A stretch of DNA of 64,000 nucleotides from DASVCN01 sp040905665 (GTDB lineage Bacteria; Deinococcota; Deinococci; Deinococcales; Trueperaceae). The DNA lies in assembly GCA_040905665.1 (NCBI GenBank), contig JBBDRD010000031.1:37636-101635 (forward strand), given 5' to 3'. The notes beneath the pieces were generated by a model. That model was given only the letters and a program-made list of their open reading frames with translations, was not told the DNA's origin and searched no databases. A program made the position numbers and the translations under genes. This document shows, piece by piece, positions 41,568-49,521 of the stretch. Numbering within the stretch: position 1 is the stretch's first letter; every line of letters starts with the position of its first letter.

Positions 41568-42922
41568 GACTTCGGAGCGGCTAGCAGCGCCTCGATCTCG
41601 CCCGCCACTCGCTCGGCGATCTCGGATATCTCTTCGGCCGTTGGTCCTTCGACCATGATCCTCATCAACGGTTCCGTACCACTGGGGCGCAGGTCGATTC
41701 GACCGGAGCCGGCGAGACGACTCCGGGCCTCGGCGACGGCTCGTTGCAGCGCGGGATCGTGTGCGAGGCGACTCTTGAGGTCGGCCGGTACCCGTACGTT
41801 GCGGATGGTTTGAGGGAAAACGGGAATGTCGTCCATCCACGACTCGAGTGAGCGGCGCGACTTCCGCACGGCGGCGAGCAATTGCAGGGCGGTGAGTATC
41901 CCGTCTCCGGTAGGGGCCTTGTCGAGAAACAGCACGTGCCCCGACTGCTCCCCACCAAGCTTGAGGCCGCGTCGACGCAGTCCTTCGAAGACATGGCGGT
42001 CGCCAACCTGCTCGCGGTGAAGAGTAATTCCATGCCCCTGCAGGAACTGCTCTACGCCCAAATTGCTCATCGAGGTCGCCACTATCTCTTTCTCGCCGCG
42101 AACGACACCGCAGATGGCCAGAATGTGATCTCCGCTCACCACGCGGCCCTGCTTGTCGATCAGCATCGCCCGGTCGGCGTCGCCGTCGAAGGTGACTCCC
42201 ACTTCCAGACCGTGGCTGCTGACCCGCGACTGTAGGGCTTGCGGATGAGTTGAGCCGCAATCGACGTTGATGTTCTCGCCGTCGGGCGAGACGTTCATGA
42301 CGTCGAGCCGGGCGCCGATCTGGGTGAAAACCCGCGGTGCGACCTCCGAGGCCGCGCCGTTGGCGCAATCGAGGCCCACCTTCATGCCGTCGAGGTAGGG
42401 CGCGTGAGAAAGGAGGAAACGCTGGTAGTCGGCATCGTCGCGGCGGTAACGGGTGGAGCGGCCGATAGCTTCGCGGGTTACCGGCGGTAGAGCGTCCAGG
42501 TCCTCGGCCAGGAGCGTCTCGATAGCTTCCTCGGCTGCGTCAGAGAGTTTTTCACCCTCGCGGTTGAAAAACTTGATACCGTTGTCGAAATACGGGTTGT
42601 GCGAGGCGCTCACCACGGCTCCCGCGTCCCGCTGGAGCGACCTTGTGAGATGCGAGACGCCCGGCGTAGGGAGCACGCCCAGCCACAGGGCATCGGCCCC
42701 CCGGGCGTTGAGCCCGGCAACCAGTGCGTGAGCCAGCATTGGCCCCGAACGCCTCGTGTCCATACCGACGGTGAATCGCGGTCGCTCGACCCCATCCCGC
42801 TTGAGTGTTTCGGCCGCGGCCACTCCCAGGCGAAAGGCAAAGGTTGCAGTCATCGGATGTTCGCCGGCTACTCCACGAACGCCATCCGTGCCGAAGTAGC
42901 GTCGGATCGTCATGGGCGACAT
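41564..42922 (-). CDS. glmM: Phosphoglucosamine mutase
   Basis: 452 residues. RRYFGTDGVRGVAGEHPMT at the N-terminus, phosphoserine loop VVSASHNPYFDNGIKFF, metal loop VTFDGDADRA and C-terminal sugar-phosphate loop RPSGTEPLMRIMVEG are all canonical. It converts glucosamine-6-phosphate to glucosamine-1-phosphate for UDP-GlcNAc synthesis. The ATG at 42922 has AGGGG five bases upstream; a second ATG three codons later is possible. It follows polA by 45 bases. Confidence 0.97.
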   Translation of the reverse strand: MSPMTIRRYFGTDGVRGVAGEHPMTATFAFRLGVAAAETLKRDGVERPRFTVGMDTRRSGPMLAHALVAGLNARGADALWLGVLPTPGVSHLTRSLQRDAGAVVSASHNPYFDNGIKFFNREGEKLSDAAEEAIETLLAEDLDALPPVTREAIGRSTRYRRDDADYQRFLLSHAPYLDGMKVGLDCANGAASEVAPRVFTQIGARLDVMNVSPDGENINVDCGSTHPQALQSRVSSHGLEVGVTFDGDADRAMLIDKQGRVVSGDHILAICGVVRGEKEIVATSMSNLGVEQFLQGHGITLHREQVGDRHVFEGLRRRGLKLGGEQSGHVLFLDKAPTGDGILTALQLLAAVRKSRRSLESWMDDIPVFPQTIRNVRVPADLKSRLAHDPALQRAVAEARSRLAGSGRIDLRPSGTEPLMRIMVEGPTAEEISEIAERVAGEIEALLAAPKS

Positions 42923-42967
42923 TCTACCCCTGCACTTGCCGGCGTCGGGCGCTAACTGGGCACGGGC

Positions 42968-45520
42968 TCACTTGGCGTCGAGCCAGTTATCGCCGGTACC
43001 TACCTCCACCAGTAGTGGCACGTCCATCGCATAGGCGTTCTCCATCGTGTCGCGAAGCAGCTCTCCAGCCTGGTTGGCGACGTCGCGCGGCGCTTCCACG
43101 ACGAGTTCGTCGTGAACCTGGAGGATCATCCCCGCCCCCAACTCGGTAAGGGCCGGGGCAAGCTGCACCATCGCCAACTTCATGATGTCGGCGGCCGTCC
43201 CCTGGATCGGCATGTTGTAGGCGGTGCGTTCGGCGTACTCCCGGGCGGTGCGGTTGCCGGCTGAGATATCGGGAATCAGCCGGCGTCGCCCCAGCAGGGT
43301 TTCCACGTAACCGTTCGCCCGGCAGAAGTCGAGGGTGCCGTCGATATAACGGCGCACCTTGGGATAGCGTTCGAAGTAGGTGCGGATAAAGGTATCGGCC
43401 TGCGCGTAGTCGATGCCCAGTTCGCGAGTTAGGCGGTGCGCCCCCATGCCGTAGAGAACACCGAAGTTGATGACCTTGGCAACGCGCCGCATGTCGCTGG
43501 TCACATCATCGACGCTCACGCCGTGAACCTGGGCCGCGGTTCGTTGGTGGATGTCCTCACCCTCGCGGAAGGCCTCGATTAGTACCTCTTCGCCGGCGAC
43601 ATGAGCCAGCACCCGCAGCTCGATCTGGGAGTAATCCGCCGCCAGCAGGACATGTCCGGGCGCCGCTTTGAAGGCCCGCCGTATTTCCCGGCCCAACTCG
43701 GTACGAATGGGGATATTCTGGAGGTTCGGGTTGATGCTCGAGAGGCGGCCGGTGACCGCCACCGTCTGCTTGTAGGTCGTGTGGAGCCGACCGGTTGCCG
43801 GGTTTACCAGCCGGGGCAGAGGGTCCAGGTAGGTGTTCTTCAACTTCGACAGCTCGCGGTAGTCGAGGATCAGGCCAACCGCTTCGTGGCGGTCGCGCAG
43901 CCCCTCGAGCACTCCCACGGCGGTCGATTTCTTGCCGGTCGAGGTCTTTCGTCCCGCCTGCAGCCCGAGCTTGTCGTATAGCAGGGTCGCTACTTGGTCG
44001 CGCGAGTTGATGTTGAGCGAGTCGTCTTCGGCGATTGCGCGCAGCCGCCCTTCGCACTCTTCGAGCTGCGTAGCCAGTCGCTCCGACTGGGCGGCCAGGA
44101 GCTCCTTGTCGAGAACCACCCCACGAGACTCCACGTCAACCAGAACCCGCTGCAGGGGACGCTCTATCTCCTCGTAAACGCGCCGCCGGGGCCCGTCGAA
44201 CTTCTCGGGCAGGCTACGCAGGAGTTCCGCTGTCACCGCTGCCCGGTCCGCGGCCGAATCGGACCAGTCGCCCGCGCCGTAACGCTGAGCGGCGGTGTCG
44301 GGTTGGGCAACGGTGGGATCGAGTACATAGGCCATCAGCAGCGGATCATCGCCGGGTTCGATGTCGATACCCTTGCCCCGAGCCCATACCGCCAACGCCT
44401 TGGCGTCACAGGCGTCGATTGTGCCGGCCGCCGCCAAGAACTCTTCGGCTTCGCCGGCCCCCGGCGCCAGCGCGACGGTACGGCCCTGGGCAACCGCCAA
44501 GCCCTCCAGCCGTGCCTGCATGGGGCTGTCGCCGGCCAGGACGAACCCGACCGCGCCTTCGAGCCCGGCCTTCCAGCCGGCCGGCTCCCACTCGACCGCG
44601 CGATATTCCGGCGTTTCGGTGAGCCCCAACTCGCGCAGCAGGCTGCCGAACTCAAGTTCGACGAGGAGGTCGCGCAGTCCCTCCCGCTGCATTTCGCGTT
44701 GGGCCCAGGCGCCCGGGTCGATCGGAATGTCGGCGTCGGTCACGATGCAGGAGAGCTCGCGGGAGAAGCGGACCTGATCGAGGGAATCTCGGATCTTCTT
44801 GGCCTGCCCGGAAGGCTCGATCTCGTCGAGGTTGTCGAGGATGTAGTCGAGCGAGCCGTAGCGCTGCAACAGCGTCCTGGCCGCTACCGGCCCGATCCCC
44901 TTGGCGCCCGGAATGTTGTCGGAGCTGTCGCCGGTGAGGGCGCGGTAGTCGGTCCATTGTTCGACGGTAACGCCATACTTCTCGAGCACCTCACGAGGTC
45001 CCAGGCGGTCCTGCTTGTCGAGGCCCCGAACGCACACACGATCGCTCACGAGCTGATAGGCGTCTCGGTCGCTGGTGACGATCTCCACCGTGTAACCGCT
45101 AGCCTCGCAGTTCTTGGCAATGGTTCCGATCAGGTCATCGGCCTCCAGGCCCGGCACCTCGATCTGGTACAGCCCGAGCATCTCCACGAGTTGCTTGACC
45201 GTCGATATCTGCTCGGGCAGATCGTCGGGAATCGCAGCCCGGCCGGCCTTGTAATCCTCATACTGTTCATGCCGAAAGGTCTTCGCCGGCGCGTCGAACG
45301 TCACTACCGTGGCGTCGTGCTCCCCCTCTTCACGCAAGATGCGCAGCAGCGAGCGCAGGAAGCCGTAGACGGCATTGACCGACCGCCCCTGGGAGTTGGA
45401 AAGCTCGCGGATTGCGTAGTAGCTGCGAAAAGCCAAAGCGTGGCCATCGATGACGACGATCTTGTTGCCGTTCCGCGGCGATGCTTCGGCCGCCTGAAAC
45501 AGCTCGTTCTGCACGGTCAT
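42968..45520 (-). CDS. polA: DNA polymerase I, Taq-like, without proofreading motifs
   Basis: 850 residues from the ATG at 45520. The 5'-3' exonuclease domain (about 18-290) shows IDGHALAFRSYYAI, GLEADDLIGTIA, TSDRDAYQLVSD and TGDSSDNIPGAKGIGP. The middle domain lacks the DxE of a 3'-5' exonuclease and resembles the degenerate domain of Taq polymerase. The polymerase domain has motif A DYSQIELRVLAH, O-helix RRVAKVINFGVLYGMG and motif C QVHDELVVEAP. It fills gaps and removes primers. The Taq-like layout supports assignment to the Deinococcota. Confidence 0.97.
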   Translation of the reverse strand: MTVQNELFQAAEASPRNGNKIVVIDGHALAFRSYYAIRELSNSQGRSVNAVYGFLRSLLRILREEGEHDATVVTFDAPAKTFRHEQYEDYKAGRAAIPDDLPEQISTVKQLVEMLGLYQIEVPGLEADDLIGTIAKNCEASGYTVEIVTSDRDAYQLVSDRVCVRGLDKQDRLGPREVLEKYGVTVEQWTDYRALTGDSSDNIPGAKGIGPVAARTLLQRYGSLDYILDNLDEIEPSGQAKKIRDSLDQVRFSRELSCIVTDADIPIDPGAWAQREMQREGLRDLLVELEFGSLLRELGLTETPEYRAVEWEPAGWKAGLEGAVGFVLAGDSPMQARLEGLAVAQGRTVALAPGAGEAEEFLAAAGTIDACDAKALAVWARGKGIDIEPGDDPLLMAYVLDPTVAQPDTAAQRYGAGDWSDSAADRAAVTAELLRSLPEKFDGPRRRVYEEIERPLQRVLVDVESRGVVLDKELLAAQSERLATQLEECEGRLRAIAEDDSLNINSRDQVATLLYDKLGLQAGRKTSTGKKSTAVGVLEGLRDRHEAVGLILDYRELSKLKNTYLDPLPRLVNPATGRLHTTYKQTVAVTGRLSSINPNLQNIPIRTELGREIRRAFKAAPGHVLLAADYSQIELRVLAHVAGEEVLIEAFREGEDIHQRTAAQVHGVSVDDVTSDMRRVAKVINFGVLYGMGAHRLTRELGIDYAQADTFIRTYFERYPKVRRYIDGTLDFCRANGYVETLLGRRRLIPDISAGNRTAREYAERTAYNMPIQGTAADIMKLAMVQLAPALTELGAGMILQVHDELVVEAPRDVANQAGELLRDTMENAYAMDVPLLVEVGTGDNWLDAK

Positions 45521-45818
45521 CTCGCCGAGCCTGCTGGGGAGCCGGATTTCATAACTAAAGCTTACCGTGAGGTCACCAAAAATCCCGCCGTTTCCCCTAC
45601 CGCTGGCTCCCCTATCGCTGGTTCCCTTGCCTCCCACCGATGCCTTCGGCCGCGCTGGTGCCTGTGATTGCCCGCGTCACTCTGTAGGAACGTAGACAGA
45701 CCGAAACGTCGAGAATGGGATAAACATGGGCCATGCTGCTCGCTCAGCGGGAGCGGGCCGATGAACTCCGGGGCATGTGCGCCGGGGCAATGTGAAGCCC
45801 AGGGAAGCGGGGGACAGC

Positions 45819-46208
45819 ATGAGCGATCCATTGAAGCCGCGAGACAGACCGAATGAAGATCGAGAGGATAAGAACCGGGTAGCGGAGGAAACCCGTCCGG
45901 AGGTCGCGGGCGGAGCGTACGCGGATAACGACGTCGCAGGCGGAGATGTCCCAGGCAGAGATGTTGCAGGCAGAGATGTCCCAGGCAGGGACGTACCCCC
46001 CAGGAGGGACGTCGCCGGGAGAGAGGTCGCGGACAATAAGGTCCCGAGCAGGGATGTGGCAGGAACCGAATTCGCAGGGGGCGAGGTCGTGGGCGATGAA
46101 CCACGACGAGCTACCGCCGCAGAGCGTCCGCGCGGCGGCGGGCGTTCCTGGACAGGAACGGTCGTGGTTCTGGTGCTGATAGCCCTGGTGCTGTGGTGGG
46201 TGCTCTAG
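45819..46208 (+). CDS. Tail-anchored protein with pentapeptide-like VAGRD repeats
   Basis: 129 residues from the ATG at 45819 (GGGGGA four bases upstream). The first 40 residues are highly charged (KPRDRPNEDREDKN). Residues about 40-90 repeat a five-residue unit of the form (A/P)G(R/G)(D/E)V about ten times (GGDVPGRDVAGRDVPGRDV). A Pro/Arg/Gly linker leads to one C-terminal hydrophobic helix (TVVVLVLIALVLWWVL) that ends the protein, so it should be anchored by its tail with the repeats in the cytoplasm. I do not recognise a family. Open frames on the opposite strand are also long, but the ribosome binding site and the terminal helix favour this strand. Confidence 0.6.
   Translation: MSDPLKPRDRPNEDREDKNRVAEETRPEVAGGAYADNDVAGGDVPGRDVAGRDVPGRDVPPRRDVAGREVADNKVPSRDVAGTEFAGGEVVGDEPRRATAAERPRGGGRSWTGTVVVLVLIALVLWWVL
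45936..45995 (+). repeat. Four 15-bp tandem units inside the VAGRD gene
   Basis: Units at 45936-45950, 45951-45965, 45966-45980 and 45981-45995 share the core AGGCAGAGATGT with one to four changes each. They code for two pentapeptides per 30 bp. Near-identity at DNA level shows recent slippage or expansion, so copy number may vary between strains. Confidence 0.75.
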
Positions 46209-46280
46209 GCGATCGCGCAAGGAGGCGGGCCCGCTAGGCAGTTGCACGAGAGACGTACTCGCTCCAGAAGCGCAATCGCT

Positions 46281-46991
46281 CTAGAGGTTCCATCCACCGG
46301 CCACCTCGATCGTGGTACCGGTGACGTAAGTCGACTCGTCGGAGATGAGGAAGCGAGCGGCGGCGACCAACTCGTCGAGACGGCCGAGTCGACCCGCCGG
46401 GATCTCACGTCGCGGCAGAGTAACGCTGTTTTCCATTACTCCGGGACTGATCACGTTGACCGTGATGCCGTTGGCGGCTTCGGTTTTGGCGAGCGCCTTG
46501 CTGTAGAGGATCACCCCGCTCTTGGCAATGGAGTAAGCGGCGACAGCCGGCCTTGCGATGAAGTGTTCCGCTCCCGCATACCCCAGGTTGATGATTCGGC
46601 CGCCACCGGTCGCGCGCATGAGCGGAACCACCCTACGACAGGTGTAGAAGGTGGCGTGGAGGTTGCTGTCGAACATCTCATGCCAGATCTCGACCTCAAG
46701 ATCGCTCAGAGAGCCGTAGTGGTAGTTCCCCACGTTGTTGACGAGCACTCTAAGCCCGCCGGTTAAGCGATGGGCGTCCTCCACCAGGGCTGCCGCCTCC
46801 TCGGGAACGGTGACGTTGGCTTGTAGTACGAACGCCTTTACGCCGGCTGCTCGTGCCGTGGCGGCGACCTCCTCCGCCTCCGCCGCGCTGTTGCGGTAGT
46901 GAACCGCCACGTCGTAGCCGTCTTCGGCGAGTGCCAGTAGAAGCGCCCGTCCGATGCCGTGCGCCGAGCCCGTTACTAGCGCGCCGGGCAC
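46281..46991 (-). CDS. Short-chain dehydrogenase (FabG/FolM-like)
   Basis: 236 residues from the GTG at 46991, five bases after GGAG; a TTG at 47003 would add four residues. The Rossmann motif TGSAHGIGRALLLALAEDG, VLVNNVG and YSIAKSGVILYSKAL (Tyr-x3-Lys) are SDR features; the catalytic Ser position in IINLGYAG reads Gly-Tyr, so the usual Ser is not obvious. The region VAVHYRNSAAEAEEVA resembles pteridine reductases and FabG. The C-terminus YVTGTTIEVAGGWNL is classical. Substrate unknown. It is divergent from the small gene at 47156. Confidence 0.85.
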   Translation of the reverse strand: MPGALVTGSAHGIGRALLLALAEDGYDVAVHYRNSAAEAEEVAATARAAGVKAFVLQANVTVPEEAAALVEDAHRLTGGLRVLVNNVGNYHYGSLSDLEVEIWHEMFDSNLHATFYTCRRVVPLMRATGGGRIINLGYAGAEHFIARPAVAAYSIAKSGVILYSKALAKTEAANGITVNVISPGVMENSVTLPRREIPAGRLGRLDELVAAARFLISDESTYVTGTTIEVAGGWNL

Positions 46992-47113
46992 ACCGCTCCG
47001 CAACTGCGGAATCTGCCTCTAACGGCCCACCACCCCGCATCAGTACGCTTCATTGGCGGCATTATTCCACCGACGGCGGCGTGGGAGTCAAGTGGTGGTA
47101 GCGTGCGCAGGAG

Positions 47114-47143
47114 TATGCGGGGCACAGATATGCGGGGTACAGA
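47114..47143 (+). repeat. Two 15-bp tandem copies before the Cse60-like gene
   Basis: TATGCGGGGCACAGA (47114-47128) is followed at once by TATGCGGGGTACAGA (47129-47143), differing by one base. The pair ends 12 bases before the ATG at 47156 and next to its ribosome binding site, in a position suited to a regulator or to translational control. Function is inferred from position. Confidence 0.55.
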
Positions 47144-47155
47144 GGGGAAGGGTGT

Positions 47156-47332
47156 ATGGAGAACTTCCGTTTCAAGCTGGTGACGTCGAACGACAGTGAA
47201 CTATTCGAGCAGCGCCTGCAGGCCTTCATCGACTCACTCGATCGGAGCGCCATGATAGTCGATTTCGAGTTCACTACCGTGCCACTCCATAGTGGTGGCG
47301 TGGAGTACAGCGTTCTGATCCACTACCGATAG
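47156..47332 (+). CDS. Cse60/DUF2758-like small protein
   Basis: 58 residues, ATG at 47156 with AGGGGAAGGG just upstream. It reads as a compact alpha/beta domain: strand FRFKLVTS, helix SELFEQRLQAFIDSLD, strand MIVDFEFTTVP and strand VEYSVLIHYR. This helix, then an ID/VDF strand, then an SVLIHY ending resembles the small Cse60-type proteins known from Bacillus (helix for N-terminal interaction, two final strands). Their function is not settled. The similarity is by pattern only. It lies upstream of the REC-BTAD regulator by 87 bases. Confidence 0.65.
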   Translation: MENFRFKLVTSNDSELFEQRLQAFIDSLDRSAMIVDFEFTTVPLHSGGVEYSVLIHYR

Positions 47333-47419
47333 GCGGAGAGCTCGAGTTGAGGGCGTCGCGCCAACCGTCCTTGGTGAGGGACGGGAAGTTCATACCCATG
47401 CTAGCGGCAGCACGGTACG

Positions 47420-48478
47420 ATGGCGACCATGACGGCAACGCTGGTCCTGGTAGTCGATGACGACCCGGCGCTGCTCAAGCTGATCGAGTTGACGCTAGTG
47501 GCTGCAAGCTTCAATGTTCTGGCGTTCGACGATCCGCGTGACGCGGTCACCGAACTGGAAGAGGGCCTTAGGCCCGACGTCATCGTTTCCGACGTCTCCA
47601 TGCCGGGTCTCGACGGTTTTGAGTTCTATAAGAAGGTTCGTACATTTTCCGAACTGCACGCGGCTCCGTTCCTGTTTCTCACCGCGATGGAGGACCGTAG
47701 CTATGTGCGCCAGGGCATGACGCTGGGCGCCGATGACTACCTGACCAAGCCGTTCGAGCGGCAGGAGCTGGTCGACGCCGTGCGCATTCGCCTGCAGCGC
47801 ATCGAGGAGCTGCGTCATCCCTTGGAGGGAACGGTGCGCGCGAGAGCGTTGGGCCACCCCTTTATCGAGCGCAATGGCAAGCGGCTCGATTGGGACTCGC
47901 TCAAGGCGCTGGAGCTGCTCTACTACCTGCTCGAGCACCCCAACGGTGTCACGACCTACGAAGTGGCCGAGGCTTTGTGGCCCGGTAAATCCGAAGCAAA
48001 GGCGTCGAGTTCGTTCCACACCACCCTCTACCGTCTGCGCAAGGTGATGGGTGGCGAGATGGTGGAGTCGGCCAACCGCCGTTACTATCTGCGCAAGGAG
48101 TTCCGCATCGAGTACGACGTTGCGCTCTATCGGGACCTGGCCAAGAAGGCGGGCGACGCAGGCACCCGCGAGCTTCTCGAGCAGGCCGTGCGGCACTACC
48201 AGGGACATTTTCTGCTGGGCTTCGACTCGAGCTGGATCGACGAGATCAGGCAGGCCCTTCACGCCGACCACCTGTCGTTACTCCAGAGCGCCGCCGATAA
48301 GGCGGTGGCGCGCGAAGAGCTCGAGGCGGCCACACGCTACTTCCAGGCGATGACCGAACACGAACCATTCAGCGAGAGCGCTTGGACAGGGTTGGCCGAT
48401 ACCTGGCAGGCGCGCGGCGAGCCCGGTAAGGCGGAGGGCGCCCGCAACCGGTTCGAGGAGCTCATGACAGAGGGCTAA
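47420..48478 (+). CDS. Response regulator with winged-helix and BTAD domains
   Basis: 352 residues. The receiver domain (5-125) has Asp58 in VIVSDVSMPGLDGFEF and Lys in DYLTKPFERQEL. A winged-helix DNA-binding domain (about 140-225: YEVAEALWPGKSEAKASSSF, LYRLRKVMGG) and a bacterial transcriptional activator domain of helical repeats (about 235-345) follow, a SARP-like layout fused to REC. No sensor kinase is next to it, so it is an orphan regulator. An ATG at 47429 is an alternative start. Confidence 0.9.
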   Translation: MATMTATLVLVVDDDPALLKLIELTLVAASFNVLAFDDPRDAVTELEEGLRPDVIVSDVSMPGLDGFEFYKKVRTFSELHAAPFLFLTAMEDRSYVRQGMTLGADDYLTKPFERQELVDAVRIRLQRIEELRHPLEGTVRARALGHPFIERNGKRLDWDSLKALELLYYLLEHPNGVTTYEVAEALWPGKSEAKASSSFHTTLYRLRKVMGGEMVESANRRYYLRKEFRIEYDVALYRDLAKKAGDAGTRELLEQAVRHYQGHFLLGFDSSWIDEIRQALHADHLSLLQSAADKAVAREELEAATRYFQAMTEHEPFSESAWTGLADTWQARGEPGKAEGARNRFEELMTEG

Positions 48479-48562
48479 CCAGCCGACAGCCTCGAGTCGA
48501 TGCGGCCGGCGGCCTAACCTGCTGTTAGACTGCGCTCAACTCGAAAAGTTTAGGAGCAACCC

Positions 48563-49375
48563 ATGTACTCAATCGACCTGCAGGGAAAGAACGGCCTGGT
48601 ATTAGGCGTCACCAATCAGCGTTCGCTTGCCTGGGCAATCGCCCAGCCGCTTGCGCAGGCCGGAGCACGCCTGGCCTACTCCTATCAGGCAGACCGCTTG
48701 CGGCCGACACTTGAAAAGCTCACGGCTGATCAAGATGAAGTCGTCTTGGCCGAATGTGATGTGCAGAGCGATGAGCAGCTGGATGGTCTCTTCGCCACCA
48801 TCGAGCGTGAGATGGGGAAACTCGATTTCGTCGTACACTCCCTTGCCTACGCGCCCCCCGAAACCTTCACAAACCCCTTCGGCGAGACCAGTCGTGAGGA
48901 CTGGCGCACGGCCCTGGACATCAGCGCTTATTCGCTAGTGTCGGTCGCCAATCGTGCGGCGCCGCTAATGAGCGACGGGGGTAGCATCCTCACGTTGACC
49001 TACCTCGCCGCCGAGCGGGTCGTGCCGCACTACAACCTGATGGGCGTCGCCAAGGCAGCGCTCGAAGCGAGCATGCGCTACCTGGCGTACGAGCTGGGCC
49101 CGAAGGGCATCCGGGTGAACGCAATTTCCGCTGGACCGGTACGTACCGTTGCTGCTCGCTCCATCTCTGGATTCGGCGACATGTATGGCGAGGCCGGACG
49201 TCTGTCGATGCTTAAGCGCAATATCGAGCAGCAGGAGGTGGGCGGGCTCGCCCTGGCCCTGGTGGCCGATGCTTTGGGCGGCGGCATCACCGGGGAAACG
49301 ATCTACGTCGATGCGGGCTTCAATGCAATCGGAATGTTCCTGCCCGAAGGCGCAGAGGATAAAGCGGCCGGCTAG
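48563..49375 (+). CDS. fabI: Enoyl-ACP reductase (NADH)
   Basis: 270 residues. The FabI cofactor loop reads LVLGVTNQRSLAWAIAQPLA, then LDFVVHSLAYAP; the catalytic pair is Tyr-x6-Lys in YNLMGVAKAALEAS, and AISAGPVRTVAARSISGF precedes the substrate loop. It reduces the trans-2-enoyl-ACP in the last step of fatty acid elongation. TAGGAG lies seven bases before the ATG. It is followed by the trp leader. Confidence 0.96.
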   Translation: MYSIDLQGKNGLVLGVTNQRSLAWAIAQPLAQAGARLAYSYQADRLRPTLEKLTADQDEVVLAECDVQSDEQLDGLFATIEREMGKLDFVVHSLAYAPPETFTNPFGETSREDWRTALDISAYSLVSVANRAAPLMSDGGSILTLTYLAAERVVPHYNLMGVAKAALEASMRYLAYELGPKGIRVNAISAGPVRTVAARSISGFGDMYGEAGRLSMLKRNIEQQEVGGLALALVADALGGGITGETIYVDAGFNAIGMFLPEGAEDKAAG

Positions 49376-49395
49376 CTCATCAGCCGGCTCTCGGG

Positions 49396-49401
49396 TATAC
49401 T
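49396..49401 (+). promoter_or_regulatory. -10 box of the trp operon (leaderless leader peptide)
   Basis: TATACT ends six bases before the ATG of the trp leader peptide at 49408. No Shine-Dalgarno lies between, so the leader peptide would be translated from the very 5' end of the transcript. No -35 consensus is visible. Confidence 0.65.
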
Positions 49402-49407
49402 CGCCCC

Positions 49408-49494
49408 ATGACGGCTCCCTTTTCTTGGACCGGGGTTTTGGGTCGATGGCGGCGCGCTTCCGCCACCGACTGGTGCATTTTGAGCACCGCCTAA
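49408..49494 (+). CDS. trpL: trp operon leader peptide (28 residues, three Trp)
   Basis: This short frame runs from ATG 49408 to TAA 49492-49494. Trp is at residues 7, 14 and 22 of 28, far above the normal frequency of about one per hundred. It begins six bases behind a TATACT -10 box and ends 27 bases before trpE. The transcript over it can form competing hairpins, as expected for ribosome-mediated attenuation: stalling at Trp codons when charged tRNA-Trp is scarce would change which one forms. The peptide itself need have no function. Confidence 0.8.
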   Translation: MTAPFSWTGVLGRWRRASATDWCILSTA

Positions 49495-49498
49495 CCCC
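49432..49498 (+). promoter_or_regulatory. Attenuator-like alternative stems in the trp leader
   Basis: Stem A: 49442-49452 with 49460-49470 (GTCGATGGCGG with CCGCCACCGAC, one mismatch). Stem B: 49472-49476 with 49484-49488 (GGTGC with GCACC). Stem C: 49432-49437 with 49493-49498 (GGGGTT with AACCCC) closes over both. No U-tract follows, so the switch may act on Rho access or on translation of trpE instead of an intrinsic terminator. Confidence 0.55.
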
Positions 49499-49521
49499 AG
49501 TCATCTTCGAAAGAGGAACCG

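Noticed and set aside
43994..45667. A 557-codon open frame antisense to polA
   Set aside because: polA is unmistakable on the minus strand; the antisense product has no domain pattern.
45562..46104. Minus-strand frames with Pro/Thr/Ser repeats opposite the VAGRD gene
   Set aside because: No ribosome binding site or membrane/secretion signal; the plus frame has both a ribosome binding site and a terminal membrane helix.
46209..46216. GCGATCGC octamer as a HIP1-type site
   Set aside because: A single 8-bp palindrome in GC-rich DNA is expected by chance.
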